NCBI GenBank assembly: GCA_002729235.1
Contig: PBTY01000090.1
Coordinates: 20,771 to 84,770, forward strand
From: Rickettsiales bacterium
Lineage (GTDB): Bacteria; Bacteroidota; Bacteroidia; Cytophagales; Cyclobacteriaceae
Direction of reading: 5' to 3'
DNA length: 64,000 nt
Positions 1 to 9,055 of this stretch are shown here, piece after piece. The position numbers were made by a program, and so were the translations under genes. The notes beneath the pieces were generated by a model that was not told the origin of the DNA, made no database searches, and saw nothing but the letters and a program-made list of their open reading frames with translations. Position 1 is the first letter of the stretch. Each line of letters starts with the position of its first letter.

Positions 1-1497
1 TGAAGTAGAAGTGTAAAGAACGTTAGTAGAGGTAATCGACTGACGATCCCAGGCTTCCATATATCTCGCATACACTTGATACATCCGGGGATCATTATTA
101 ACTGCAGCTAACTGCTCTCCGGTAAGTCCGCCTCCTACGCCTCCTATTGACGTGGCAACAAAATGCTGTCCAGATTCATAAGTGACTACTTTCTTGTTGT
201 ACTGTTCTGCTAGATTGTAAAAAAGCGTAATTGGATCATCTTTGTCATCTGGAGGTCCTGTGCTCTCTGTTCCATCCATTACGTTGAAAATGTATTCATC
301 TATAGCATCAAAAATGGCATCCATATCTGGCCAGTTCTCTGTGATTAAATGAGAATCTCCAATGTAGGGTGCAATTGCAAACGCATCAAATAAGTCCATG
401 TGCCCCATCCAATTAATGGCATCCACCATATTTTCTGTTGGTCCAAAGTAACCAGACTGACAGCCTAGTACTCCGATCAGCCTATTTTGATCTTCTCCAA
501 AGGCTTCATCGAAGAGTTGAAGTACCTGCGCTGAACGTGCCGCATACTTGTGCTGTGCCCATACCGATCCTTCCTCTCCATCTCCAGGGTATCCAGCTAG
601 TCCTACTTCTTCCACTGTTTGATTTTCATGATATTCATACCAGTAGTTCCAGCTGGACTCATTTGAGTATTCCACAATGACATTGCTTGAAGCATCTAAT
701 CTAGAGTGAATAAGATTCGCCAATTCAGTCACATAGTTATCATCAGCCATAACGGGAACACAAATCCACAAATCAGATGAGGTTAAGTTGGCCAGATCAA
801 TCATGTGTTCGTATGCCGTTCCCCAATTGGTTGCATCATCATCACCTCCATAAGTAAATTGGGTTGTAGTAGGTCGGTCTTCCCAGTGTTGCACTGATGA
901 ACTTGGCACCATGGTCCACCACATAGGTCTTACCACATCGATAGGACTAGCGAATAAACCTAAATAGCAGTCGGTAAATTGATGTGGAGAGTCGTCATCA
1001 TAGCCCGGGAGGTACATCCTCATGTTTCGCAAATGATCATCCGAATTGGTTGAATTGATTTGCATGTGCACATAAGACATGGGATTTGTTATTTCCAGAG
1101 TGTGTCCCTCTGCCGGACAAGCTCCACTATACTCGTAAGTATCAGAACCAACATGAAGTGTGAAATCACCTTCTCCATCCCACCGTATGGTGTAAGTTCC
1201 CAGGGTAAGGTTTTCACCAACATATACATTGGATATTGCTGGAAACCCTGTTAGCGGGTACCCATCACTATCAAAAGTAATATCATCGCCTCCAGAAAAG
1301 TCATCTGCAATTTTAAACAGGTTATTAAAAGCGATGGTATTGGTCCAGTTTTGAAGCTCCTGCCACTCTTGATTCATGCCTATGCGCGGCCAATCTTCAT
1401 AGGCAGGTTGTGCACAGGTTTGGTGTTTTGTAAATACAAATGCGGTAATTAACAAAAGCCATTTCCATTTCAGATTAAACGTATCAGTTAGTCTCAT
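1..1497 (-). CDS. Secreted glycoside-hydrolase-like protein, truncated by window edge
   Basis: The frame is open from an ATG at 1497 to base 1 (499 codons), so the C-terminus lies outside the window. The N-terminus is a signal peptide: a basic start, a hydrophobic stretch near residues 14-22 and a likely cut after TCAQ. The middle part (about residues 180-490) reads like a TIM-barrel glycoside hydrolase. A Glu after Asn in EYSNE (E280) and a second Glu in TYESGQ (E441) fit the acid/base and nucleophile positions of GH clan A, and the region is rich in Trp and Tyr. Similar proteins in marine Bacteroidota often end in a T9SS sorting domain, which cannot be checked here. The family assignment is inferred from motif layout, and the substrate is unknown. 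Confidence 0.6.
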   Translation of the reverse strand, partial: MRLTDTFNLKWKWLLLITAFVFTKHQTCAQPAYEDWPRIGMNQEWQELQNWTNTIAFNNLFKIADDFSGGDDITFDSDGYPLTGFPAISNVYVGENLTLGTYTIRWDGEGDFTLHVGSDTYEYSGACPAEGHTLEITNPMSYVHMQINSTNSDDHLRNMRMYLPGYDDDSPHQFTDCYLGLFASPIDVVRPMWWTMVPSSSVQHWEDRPTTTQFTYGGDDDATNWGTAYEHMIDLANLTSSDLWICVPVMADDNYVTELANLIHSRLDASSNVIVEYSNESSWNYWYEYHENQTVEEVGLAGYPGDGEEGSVWAQHKYAARSAQVLQLFDEAFGEDQNRLIGVLGCQSGYFGPTENMVDAINWMGHMDLFDAFAIAPYIGDSHLITENWPDMDAIFDAIDEYIFNVMDGTESTGPPDDKDDPITLFYNLAEQYNKKVVTYESGQHFVATSIGGVGGGLTGEQLAAVNNDPRMYQVYARYMEAWDRQSITSTNVLYTSTS

Positions 1498-1653
1498 TGG
1501 TGTACTTAGTTTGTTTTGAACAACTGTACATACCGATATCTCGAAATTACCCTACCAAGAATTTCAACTTTTTATTCAATGGGCGTTTTGAACCCGATAG
1601 ATAAAGCTTAATAGATCAAAAACTAAAGAATAGAAATGGTTAAAAATATGAGT

Positions 1654-1962
1654 CTAATCAACCTGTGCTAACCGTAATTTAATGCTGATAATGGTCGACA
1701 ATAAAAATGTTCCTAGAGCAACTATGGCACCACTTAAAGCCAACAATCGACCGTCCAATGAGCCAAGAAACCGATTCATTATAAAGAAAGCCACGACACC
1801 AAGAACCACATAAATCAGCGAACTAATCATTCGTTTACCTACAGTCAGGTATCCCATTTTGGCATTCCTTTTCGTGAGAATATGAAAACCCAGATTGAGT
1901 CCAATTAGCGTTTCTAGTTGTATTCCGGTAGTTCGTTCTAACGAAGGGATGAAAAACAACAA
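1654..1962 (-). CDS. Small two-TM membrane protein of unknown function
   Basis: A 102-aa frame that starts 33 bases after the PAP2 gene and is probably co-transcribed with it. There is no in-frame ATG before the first hydrophobic segment. The frame is open back to just after the PAP2 stop, so a TTG at 1962 or another alternative codon slightly upstream must be the start. Two hydrophobic segments are visible near residues 47-66 and 72-93, preceded by a basic stretch (TKRNAK). I recognise no family. Linkage to a lipid-phosphate phosphatase suggests a membrane-lipid or envelope role, but this rests on position only. Confidence 0.5.
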   Translation of the reverse strand: MLFFIPSLERTTGIQLETLIGLNLGFHILTKRNAKMGYLTVGKRMISSLIYVVLGVVAFFIMNRFLGSLDGRLLALSGAIVALGTFLLSTIISIKLRLAQVD

Positions 1963-1994
1963 AGGTATCAGGAAAAAGAGCCATTCTTTGGATT

Positions 1995-2579
1995 TTATTG
2001 CTTATTAAGCAAGTAGATCAACCCCACGACAACTATTGTTATCAATAATCCACCAATAACATCCCCCAGGTAATGGCGAGCCAAATAAACTCTCGACGCC
2101 ATCATCAAGACCACCACAATTGAAAAAGTAGGAATCATCCATTTCTTTCTCCAAACTAAAAAACTACCTAAAAGAAGTGCCGTTATAATTGCTGTGTGAC
2201 CAGAAGGAAAGCCTTCCCTAGGGAGTTTTGTACTTCTCACTTTGGCCAGAATCTGCTCACCAAACAATTCAAAAAAGCCTTCAGGCTGAAGAGAGATTAG
2301 ATCCTCCCCAGTTTCAAAACCAAAACTATTCAGTGTCGGATCGATATTAAGTGGTCTGGGATAGTCACTAGCCGATTTAAGTAAAAAGGACACCAAAATG
2401 GAGATAATCAAAAAGTTGGCAACGAGGATGCCCTTTCTGAAATCGAATCCCCCAATCAAGATATAAACCAGAATCGTACTGATGAGAAGATTTCCAAATA
2501 TGGAAATACCCTCAAAAAAAGGATACCACGAATCTCCGAAAAACTGTTGTATTTGATGAACTGTTTGCGTTGTAAACAT
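1995..2579 (-). CDS. PAP2-family membrane phosphatase
   Basis: A 194-aa integral membrane enzyme with the full three-part PAP2 signature: K-x6-RP (K68, R75, P76), PSGH (125-128, with the acid/base His128) and SR-x5-H-x3-D (S162, R163, H169, D173). His169 is the expected phospho-enzyme nucleophile. Five to six membrane helices surround the motifs, which normally face the periplasm. Family members dephosphorylate undecaprenyl pyrophosphate, phosphatidylglycerophosphate or phosphatidic acid, and the sequence alone does not decide between them. The ATG start is clear. The small membrane gene downstream follows within about 33 bases, so the two probably share a transcript. Confidence 0.9.
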   Translation of the reverse strand: MFTTQTVHQIQQFFGDSWYPFFEGISIFGNLLISTILVYILIGGFDFRKGILVANFLIISILVSFLLKSASDYPRPLNIDPTLNSFGFETGEDLISLQPEGFFELFGEQILAKVRSTKLPREGFPSGHTAIITALLLGSFLVWRKKWMIPTFSIVVVLMMASRVYLARHYLGDVIGGLLITIVVVGLIYLLNKQ

Positions 2580-2606
2580 AGGCGATGATATAGAGTATTA
2601 AGCTAA

Positions 2607-3794
2607 TCAATGATCATGAATGAAATAGCTTTTGATCCCAAACTTCTTATAAACGATCACAGCTAGCGTTTCGTACAAATACAGGACATCCACGGAAATC
2701 AAAACAGTTATTAGTATAAGGGTAGCATTGATCAAATAATGATGCATCTCATAGAAATAAAACAAGATGTAAATCAATACCACCGCGGTAAAGAACTGGA
2801 TCACCTTAGCCCACAAGTGATACCACAAATGCATTTTTACGAATAGAAACATGAATAACACAACATGGACGTAGCACACAATGAAATCCAGTAAGAAAGA
2901 CTGTGCAACATGCATTTTATCAATGTATTGGCGATGCATATACATCGTCAGAATATTGGCATGAATGGTCAATCCATGCATGTCGGGAATACTCTTCCCT
3001 ACCACTTCATGATTTAATGGAGTGTATTTGAAATCCTCTAGGTTGGAAGCATCACCCACGTAATTCCCCATGTATCCTATCAGAACTATCTTATCTTTAA
3101 TTGCCTCAGGATCAAATTCTCCATAAATGATTTGCTCTGCCTCATAGTCCATAAATTGTTTGTAAGTCCCGTAATAGTTGATGATCTCAGTTTCGTTTCC
3201 CCTTGCCTGAAGATCCTTAAAAGCACTGGAATCATACATTTCCAGTATTTTACTAGTAAATGCCTCATCATAGTACTTCCCTTCATTAAAAAATGGCTGA
3301 ATTTCTCGAATGGTTGAATTCAATGAATCTCCAGACACCAGATTAGCATAGGCATAGTTTAAATCACCAAAATATTCATTGGATACCAAAAGTGAAGGAG
3401 GATCGTCATCTGGATGCAGCACACTAGTCACCACTACATTAGGCTTAGACAACTCCTCTCTTAAGAACATGTCTGATAAAGAATCCTTTTGCTGATAAAA
3501 CATGATATCCACTCCAATCACTGCTGGTTCAGCCAGTTGCAAATTATACATGGCAGCAGCAATTCCGCCTCGATCGAGATTCCCAATGTTCACCATTACG
3601 ATTTCAGAATTCATCGGCTTGTCCTTATCTGCCAGTTTGGAATAATAGATATCGGTGTATTTAAAATCCTTCATTAGGATTTTAATGGGATTCAGGAACT
3701 TGATATCATAAGGAAATACCGAGAAAAGTCCTAAAACGGCGAAAACCAAAATGGTGGCAAAAATGGACTCTATGAGTAACCTTGCATTAAACAT
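2607..3794 (-). CDS. CHASE2 sensor-domain protein without output domain
   Basis: I start the gene at ATG 3794 (395 aa), directly before the first membrane helix; a TTG further upstream would only add a poor leader. Layout: one N-terminal TM (about 8-30), a large extracytoplasmic CHASE2 domain (about 50-300; conserved stretches include the part ending VIGVDIMF and the late KIVLIGYMG) and three C-terminal TM helices (about 305-385), followed by a short tail. CHASE2 domains are normally fused to adenylate cyclases or histidine kinases; here nothing follows the last helix. It probably senses an extracellular signal and passes it on through a partner, or has a structural role. It lies 27 bases upstream of the PAP2 gene. 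Confidence 0.8.
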   Translation of the reverse strand: MFNARLLIESIFATILVFAVLGLFSVFPYDIKFLNPIKILMKDFKYTDIYYSKLADKDKPMNSEIVMVNIGNLDRGGIAAAMYNLQLAEPAVIGVDIMFYQQKDSLSDMFLREELSKPNVVVTSVLHPDDDPPSLLVSNEYFGDLNYAYANLVSGDSLNSTIREIQPFFNEGKYYDEAFTSKILEMYDSSAFKDLQARGNETEIINYYGTYKQFMDYEAEQIIYGEFDPEAIKDKIVLIGYMGNYVGDASNLEDFKYTPLNHEVVGKSIPDMHGLTIHANILTMYMHRQYIDKMHVAQSFLLDFIVCYVHVVLFMFLFVKMHLWYHLWAKVIQFFTAVVLIYILFYFYEMHHYLINATLILITVLISVDVLYLYETLAVIVYKKFGIKSYFIHDH

Positions 3795-3952
3795 AAGCAA
3801 AAAATTATTGGACCAATTTACCGAAACAAGGAGTATAGTTCGTCTTAACAATCAAAATTCATCAGTATAATGACAAGTTTATACTCAACGTATTGAATTT
3901 GCTTTAAACTCCAAATCAACTTATATTGAATTGCAATTACCGCTTTTTGATT

Positions 3953-4717
3953 ATGTTCTTGAAATTACTCTTATTCACCATATTAAGTTTATCTTTCGTA
4001 AGTTTTGTTTGGAGCCAGATTATTGATATCCCTCAGGAAACCCTTTTTCTGAAAAAAGATTCGGAAATATGTCTGGCAGATTGTTACTCCGGCATAGTTC
4101 GAGATTCTTGTGCCTGGCTTGTAGACAATTCAAAGCTTAAATCAATTTATCAGCAAGGTGATTCAATCATTCTTCGTTCTAGAAGCAACCCGTACAGAAA
4201 TGAATGTTTTATAGTTTCAAGAGATCAGTATAGTTCATTATTATCTACAAAATCATCCAACATATCTTTTACCAACAATTCACCAACAGACTATAATGGA
4301 TCAAAAAGAAAGTACAAGGGCAGTGGTTCTCCACGTGTACCCTTGTTTAGTAAAAAAACTCTTTCGAAATCAGTCTCTCCAATTGTACAATTTGGTGTGT
4401 CTATTGCTCCATTAACAATCATTAGTTCCAATGAAAATAATTCAAACTATACAGATATCAATTTTTATGTGGCTAAATATGTTAGTCGCCAGCTTTTAAT
4501 ATACCCTTCATTAACCGCTGGCTATAAAACCAACTTTGAAGGCAATAACTACTTTAATCTTGGTATTGGTTTAGCCTATCAATTGCCTTTCTCCAGAAAT
4601 TTTGGCTTGGGAGTTAATTATGAGCATGTCCCATCCATCAAATCCCAGTTTCTACAAATGAGTCTTAATTACAACCTTTTTTATCTTTTGAAAAAACGAA
4701 AAACAAGAGGCTATTAA
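3953..4717 (+). CDS. Secreted orphan protein with probable C-terminal beta-barrel
   Basis: A 254-aa protein from ATG 3953; the frame can be extended to a TTG upstream, but the ATG sits right before the signal peptide. A hydrophobic N-terminus ends in FVWSQ, a likely signal-peptidase site. Residues after about 150 alternate hydrophobic and polar residues with aromatic strand ends (GLGVNYEHVP and similar), as in an outer-membrane beta-barrel. The extreme C-terminus is basic (KKRKTRGY). The middle part holds four cysteines. No family recognised. The gene is 11 bases upstream of another orphan membrane gene in the same direction, so the pair is probably an operon. Confidence 0.6.
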   Translation: MFLKLLLFTILSLSFVSFVWSQIIDIPQETLFLKKDSEICLADCYSGIVRDSCAWLVDNSKLKSIYQQGDSIILRSRSNPYRNECFIVSRDQYSSLLSTKSSNISFTNNSPTDYNGSKRKYKGSGSPRVPLFSKKTLSKSVSPIVQFGVSIAPLTIISSNENNSNYTDINFYVAKYVSRQLLIYPSLTAGYKTNFEGNNYFNLGIGLAYQLPFSRNFGLGVNYEHVPSIKSQFLQMSLNYNLFYLLKKRKTRGY

Positions 4718-4728
4718 TTAGAAACTAA

Positions 4729-5568
4729 ATGATTGACAACCTTCATAGCGCAGTTCAGGACTCTACTTCCAGCTTTTTCAGGTATATCTCTATATCAATA
4801 AGTTTAAGCCTGACCATATTGGTGTTTTCTTTGTATACCAAGAATGATTATGGAAAAATGGTCTCTAAGGAATTAATGGCTCTCAAAATGATTGAAGATT
4901 CATATCAGTTTGGTGCCAATGACTTGGAGCTTTTGAAAAGAAAAACTGATTCCAAGATCAATGAATTAGATCTTGATAGAACCGAATATTTTGAATTACT
5001 CTCCAAAACAAATCCAGGTGACGAAGAGCCGGACTTATTGAATAACCTTAGAGATTACATAGATAAAATTTATTTCCAGCAATTACTGGAAAATAAGTCA
5101 GTTGTATTTGATCAAAATGATATGAACATTAGTGAACTGGGTTTAAATGTGCACATACACGACTATATACCACTAACATCATGTGTCCTTTTCGTCCTAC
5201 TGCTTACATCCATACTGGTACTACTGAAGGGTAGTAATTACTTACAAGAAGCTTCGAAACTCAAAGAATATAACAGCAATGTATTTAGAATAGCAATTGG
5301 AGCTCCAATAAACAATCATCAACTCACTTTTTTTAAGATATTACTCTACACATGGTTATTCCTTCCTTCACTCATGTATGTCAGCACAGTATTAATTAAT
5401 AATTACTATGAAATTTTCTTTACGGAGAAGCATTATTTGTTTCATGATCTTGGACGGCAAATTCGATACAAAGGGTGGGTGATGATTTCCGGAATAGTAT
5501 TAATTCCCATTGTGTCTATCGTGCAAGCTAATTTAGTAAGAAAATCTCTCAAGATAGTGGGTATCTAA
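4729..5568 (+). CDS. Orphan membrane protein with a central soluble region
   Basis: A 279-aa protein with four hydrophobic segments (about 18-36, 148-166, 203-223 and 250-268) and a charged, helix-rich loop from 38 to 145 (many Glu, Lys and Asp), probably exposed outside the cytoplasm. The short basic tail RKSLKIVGI suggests a cytoplasmic C-terminus. No family recognised. It follows the preceding secreted orphan by 11 bases and ends just before a hairpin shared with the convergent transglutaminase gene. Confidence 0.6.
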   Translation: MIDNLHSAVQDSTSSFFRYISISISLSLTILVFSLYTKNDYGKMVSKELMALKMIEDSYQFGANDLELLKRKTDSKINELDLDRTEYFELLSKTNPGDEEPDLLNNLRDYIDKIYFQQLLENKSVVFDQNDMNISELGLNVHIHDYIPLTSCVLFVLLLTSILVLLKGSNYLQEASKLKEYNSNVFRIAIGAPINNHQLTFFKILLYTWLFLPSLMYVSTVLINNYYEIFFTEKHYLFHDLGRQIRYKGWVMISGIVLIPIVSIVQANLVRKSLKIVGI

Positions 5569-5579
5569 TCATCAGGTTT

Positions 5580-5596
5580 AACCACATTATGTGGTT
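5580..5596. terminator. Hairpin between convergent genes
   Basis: A perfect 7-bp stem AACCACA/TGTGGTT with a 3-base loop, in the 29-base gap between the stop codons of the orphan membrane gene (+) and the transglutaminase gene (-). The + strand has TT after the stem, so the U-tract is short. Probably a weak bidirectional terminator. Confidence 0.5.
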
Positions 5597-5597
5597 T

Positions 5598-6485
5598 TCA
5601 TTGAATAAGTTCCTCTGGCCTTCGCACATCCACACTTACTTTCATTACCTGGTTACCAGAACTGAAAATGATTCCTTTCAAAGGCGTGACATCCGCAAAA
5701 TCACGACCAAATGCCACCCGTACATGCTGATCACCTACAAGTAAATCATTAGTTGCATCAAACTCTACCCAGTCTAATCCAGGTATATACAAGGCTATCC
5801 AGGCATGGGATGCATCTGCTCCTACCATTTTGGGCTTTCCAGGAGGTGGCAAAGTTTCTAAGTAACCACTCACATACCTGGCAGCCAAACCAATGGAACG
5901 TAAGCAGGCAATGGTGAAGTGTGCATAATCCTGGCAAACTCCCTTTTTGTTTGCAAAGACTTCTGATATTGGCGTACTGATATCTGTGAATCCTGGAGTG
6001 AAGGTGAAGTCTTCATGAATTCGATGATTCAATTCCAACATGGCTTCCATGATAGGTCTACCCGGTGTGAACGACTCTATGGCATATTCTTGAATTCCAT
6101 TTGGGAAGTCTACATGCTTTGATTGCAAATAGAACTGCCGGATGTCATTCATTGCCTCAGTGGTCTGCAACCATTGCTGTACTTCCTCCCAGGATTGTGT
6201 CTGACCTGGATCCACATTCATCCATGAAGGTGTTTCAATGGTCACAATGCTTTTTGAAGTGATTGTGAGCTTAGAATGAGTTTTTTCAATTGAGAAATAG
6301 ACTCTCTCATTATCGAAAAAGTCTTTTGACTTATGCAAATGCTGCGGCGCAGGTTCTATGATCTGCTCAAAATGCTCTACCTGCTGAAAATCCAAATCAC
6401 GAGGTGTTTGCACCATCATGTTATGACACAATGATGATGGAGACTGATAGACGTAATCGGTAATATGCGTGATGTGATATTTCAT
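5598..6485 (-). CDS. Transglutaminase-like protein (last gene of ATP-grasp operon)
   Basis: A 295-aa protein with the bacterial transglutaminase N-terminal domain (about 1-85) and a transglutaminase-like cysteine-protease fold (about 145-255). The catalytic triad can be read directly: C184 in KKGVCQDYAHF, H227 in DASHAW and D243 in EFDATND. There is no signal peptide, so it should act in the cytoplasm. Its ATG overlaps the stop of the ATP-grasp gene by 4 bases (6482-6485), which implies translational coupling. In the family literature (Iyer, Aravind and colleagues on amidoligase systems) such proteins accompany circularly permuted ATP-grasp and alpha-E proteins and are predicted to cleave or transfer peptides made by the ligase. 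The substrate is unknown. Confidence 0.9.
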   Translation of the reverse strand: MKYHITHITDYVYQSPSSLCHNMMVQTPRDLDFQQVEHFEQIIEPAPQHLHKSKDFFDNERVYFSIEKTHSKLTITSKSIVTIETPSWMNVDPGQTQSWEEVQQWLQTTEAMNDIRQFYLQSKHVDFPNGIQEYAIESFTPGRPIMEAMLELNHRIHEDFTFTPGFTDISTPISEVFANKKGVCQDYAHFTIACLRSIGLAARYVSGYLETLPPPGKPKMVGADASHAWIALYIPGLDWVEFDATNDLLVGDQHVRVAFGRDFADVTPLKGIIFSSGNQVMKVSVDVRRPEELIQ

Positions 6486-9028
6486 ATTTCGGGAATTAAT
6501 TCGGTCTGAATTCTCACAAAACGATTACTAGTGTGATTGAAGAAATCTTCACTAATCAGCAGAGATATTTCTCTCATCAAACGAGATATATCATCCAGAA
6601 AGTCCATTAGATAAGGGTAGTTATTTCTCTTCTGATTGAGTTCACAAAGTTGATCAATATTGCACAACCTTATCTTAGTCACTGCCTCCAGGAGCTTTTT
6701 TCTGATACTGGACAACTCTTTGGAGTGACCAAACTCCTTAGTTATCATTTCCTGGTAATGACTATCAATTTTCAGTATTTGATAAACCAAAGACCTTGGA
6801 TTAGATTCGGTAGTCAATAATAGTTCCAATACACTTCTCAGCTCTAGATTTGATCGGTATTGATATCGGTAAGTCACCAAACTCTCATTACTTCTGAGTG
6901 TGTTTTCCCAGAGCTCTTTGTTCGTTTCAGGATCATAATTCTTAGTAAGCAATGATTTCAGCAGCACACAACAGTTGCTTGCTGACTCCAGAAAACGTCC
7001 CATGTTCAGTAAATGCCAGGTAGAGGTTCTGGTCATATTGTCAATATTGAGGCCATAGAAGGCCATCATTCTGATGACCATATTGTCCAACGCATCGTAG
7101 ACTTCCATGAGCGTTGTATTTCCTTTCCTGATCTTATTTAGCTCATTGGAGACACTTTCTAATATACGCCAGGTATCCAAACTCAATTTGTCTCGACTTG
7201 CATAACCATTGGATATAAATGACTGGATGGAATGCGCCAGGCTGCCTATTCGATAGATATCCGTATTTAATGAAAGAAGCTCCTTTTCAGGGTTCTTCAA
7301 TGTCTTTTTCTCAGTGAAGCCTGGTGTTGTTCCAGTTAAATTGGTGAGACTTACCAATAACGCGGAAAGCTCAACATCTTCATGTACGTGTATGTCCTCA
7401 TCTGCTTCATTGTAAGCTAATAGAGCCATCCGCATCAAACGAATCGTATAGGCAGAACGCTCCATGTATCTACCCAACCAAAACAGCCGCTCTCCTGCTC
7501 TACTAGGCATGACATGCTCCTGTCGCATCAATCTCCTTTGAGTAGCTGTGGTGGTACTCTCAATCACTGTTTCAGTACGTTTTCCAGTGATCCAGGTATC
7601 CTTACTGATGCTACCCGATTGATTGGAAACCAGGAAAACACCTTGCTCTGGAGCACTACGTGATAAACCTCCAGGCATCACATGGTAGTCTTGCTCATTT
7701 ACGTCAGCAACCATATATCCCCTAAAAACGGCATTCCGCGCAACCAATTCATTGTTTATCCAGGAAGGTGTAGTTGAGAAATCCACAACTTCCTGACCTA
7801 CAAATAGATATGGGTCACAATTTATACGATTAATTAACTTCGATTTCTCATCAATTGTCAGATTACCACCAAACACCGTCTCTCCATAGGTATTGATGCT
7901 ACGAATCACTAATTGATCAATATTTTCAATGACATAGTTCTTCTCATTGCTATGACCACACCACCAGGTAGCAACAGAATTCAGGATTAGATCCTCTCCT
8001 AATATATGCTGACATAGCTTGGGTAAGAAGGCCATCAAACCTGGATTTTCTAGTACACGCACTCCTAGTGGATTAATAACCAGAACGTTTTTCTGACGAA
8101 CTGCTTCCATCAATCCAACCACTCCTAATTGAGAGTCTCCTCTAAATTCTAATGGGTCGCAAAACACATCATCTACCCTACGAATGATGACATCCACTTT
8201 TTCGAGACCCTTAATCGTTTTGAGCCACACGAATCCATCACTTACAGTGAGATCCTCTCCTACGACCAGCGTATATCCCATAAAAGAGGATAAATAGGCA
8301 TGCTCGAAATACGTTTCATTGGCGGGACCAGGAGATAACATGACAATCCTCGGGTTTTCGATGTTCGAAGAGGAAAGGTGACTCAATGTATTTTTGAGCG
8401 TCTGATAATAGGAGGAGATTTTCTGAACCTCATTCTCACGGATTAACTCAGGAAACACCCTGGTCATGGCTGCACGGTTCTCCAGGGTATAGCCTGCTCC
8501 TGAAGGTGCATCAGTACGATCATCCAACACCCACATTTGACCATTAGATCCTCTGGCAAGATCCGCAGAATATTGAATCAACTGCAAATCCGTATCCAAC
8601 ATGATCTTATCTGCTTCCCGGAGAAATCCTTGATGGTGATAAATTAATTCAAATGGGATCAAGCCATCTCGGATTAACTGCCTGTTCCCATAAATATCTT
8701 TTAGGATGAGATTGAGTAAATGAGCCCTTTGCTTCAACCCTCTTTCAATATTCTCCCATTCCTGACTATCGAACACCATAGGGATCGGGTCAAGGTTCCA
8801 GGGACGATTCAGGCCATCACGGTCTCCGTATAGATTGTAGGTTACCCCGTTTTCACGGAGCTGGCGACTTACTTGTTCCAGCCCTTCAGCTACCTTTTCC
8901 GGGCCTACAGCTTCATAATATTTAGCCAGTTTCTCCCACTTTGGAGTAATGGTTCCATCTCTGGTAGACAGTTCATCCAAAAACTGTCCACTACTAGACT
9001 GAATATCCTGTAAATATGAATTGATCAT
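6482..9028 (-). CDS. Circularly permuted ATP-grasp ligase fused to alpha-E domain
   Basis: An 848-aa cytoplasmic protein. The first roughly 480 residues are a circularly permuted type 2 ATP-grasp domain (DUF404/DUF407); recognisable stretches include RPWNLDPIP, VLDDRTDAPSGAGYTLENR and YMVADVNEQDYHVMPGGLSR. From about 500 to the end is an alpha-E domain (DUF403), starting at the typical MPSRAGERLFWLGRYMERS. In many genomes these are two separate proteins; here they are one chain. ATP-grasp enzymes of this class are predicted to form amide bonds between a carboxylate and an amine using ATP. It lies between the two transglutaminase genes: 27 bases after the upstream gene and overlapping the downstream one by 4 bases. 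Confidence 0.92.
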   Translation of the reverse strand: MINSYLQDIQSSSGQFLDELSTRDGTITPKWEKLAKYYEAVGPEKVAEGLEQVSRQLRENGVTYNLYGDRDGLNRPWNLDPIPMVFDSQEWENIERGLKQRAHLLNLILKDIYGNRQLIRDGLIPFELIYHHQGFLREADKIMLDTDLQLIQYSADLARGSNGQMWVLDDRTDAPSGAGYTLENRAAMTRVFPELIRENEVQKISSYYQTLKNTLSHLSSSNIENPRIVMLSPGPANETYFEHAYLSSFMGYTLVVGEDLTVSDGFVWLKTIKGLEKVDVIIRRVDDVFCDPLEFRGDSQLGVVGLMEAVRQKNVLVINPLGVRVLENPGLMAFLPKLCQHILGEDLILNSVATWWCGHSNEKNYVIENIDQLVIRSINTYGETVFGGNLTIDEKSKLINRINCDPYLFVGQEVVDFSTTPSWINNELVARNAVFRGYMVADVNEQDYHVMPGGLSRSAPEQGVFLVSNQSGSISKDTWITGKRTETVIESTTTATQRRLMRQEHVMPSRAGERLFWLGRYMERSAYTIRLMRMALLAYNEADEDIHVHEDVELSALLVSLTNLTGTTPGFTEKKTLKNPEKELLSLNTDIYRIGSLAHSIQSFISNGYASRDKLSLDTWRILESVSNELNKIRKGNTTLMEVYDALDNMVIRMMAFYGLNIDNMTRTSTWHLLNMGRFLESASNCCVLLKSLLTKNYDPETNKELWENTLRSNESLVTYRYQYRSNLELRSVLELLLTTESNPRSLVYQILKIDSHYQEMITKEFGHSKELSSIRKKLLEAVTKIRLCNIDQLCELNQKRNNYPYLMDFLDDISRLMREISLLISEDFFNHTSNRFVRIQTELIPEI

Positions 9029-9055
9029 TTAATACACATCATTTTAGGGGCTGAC

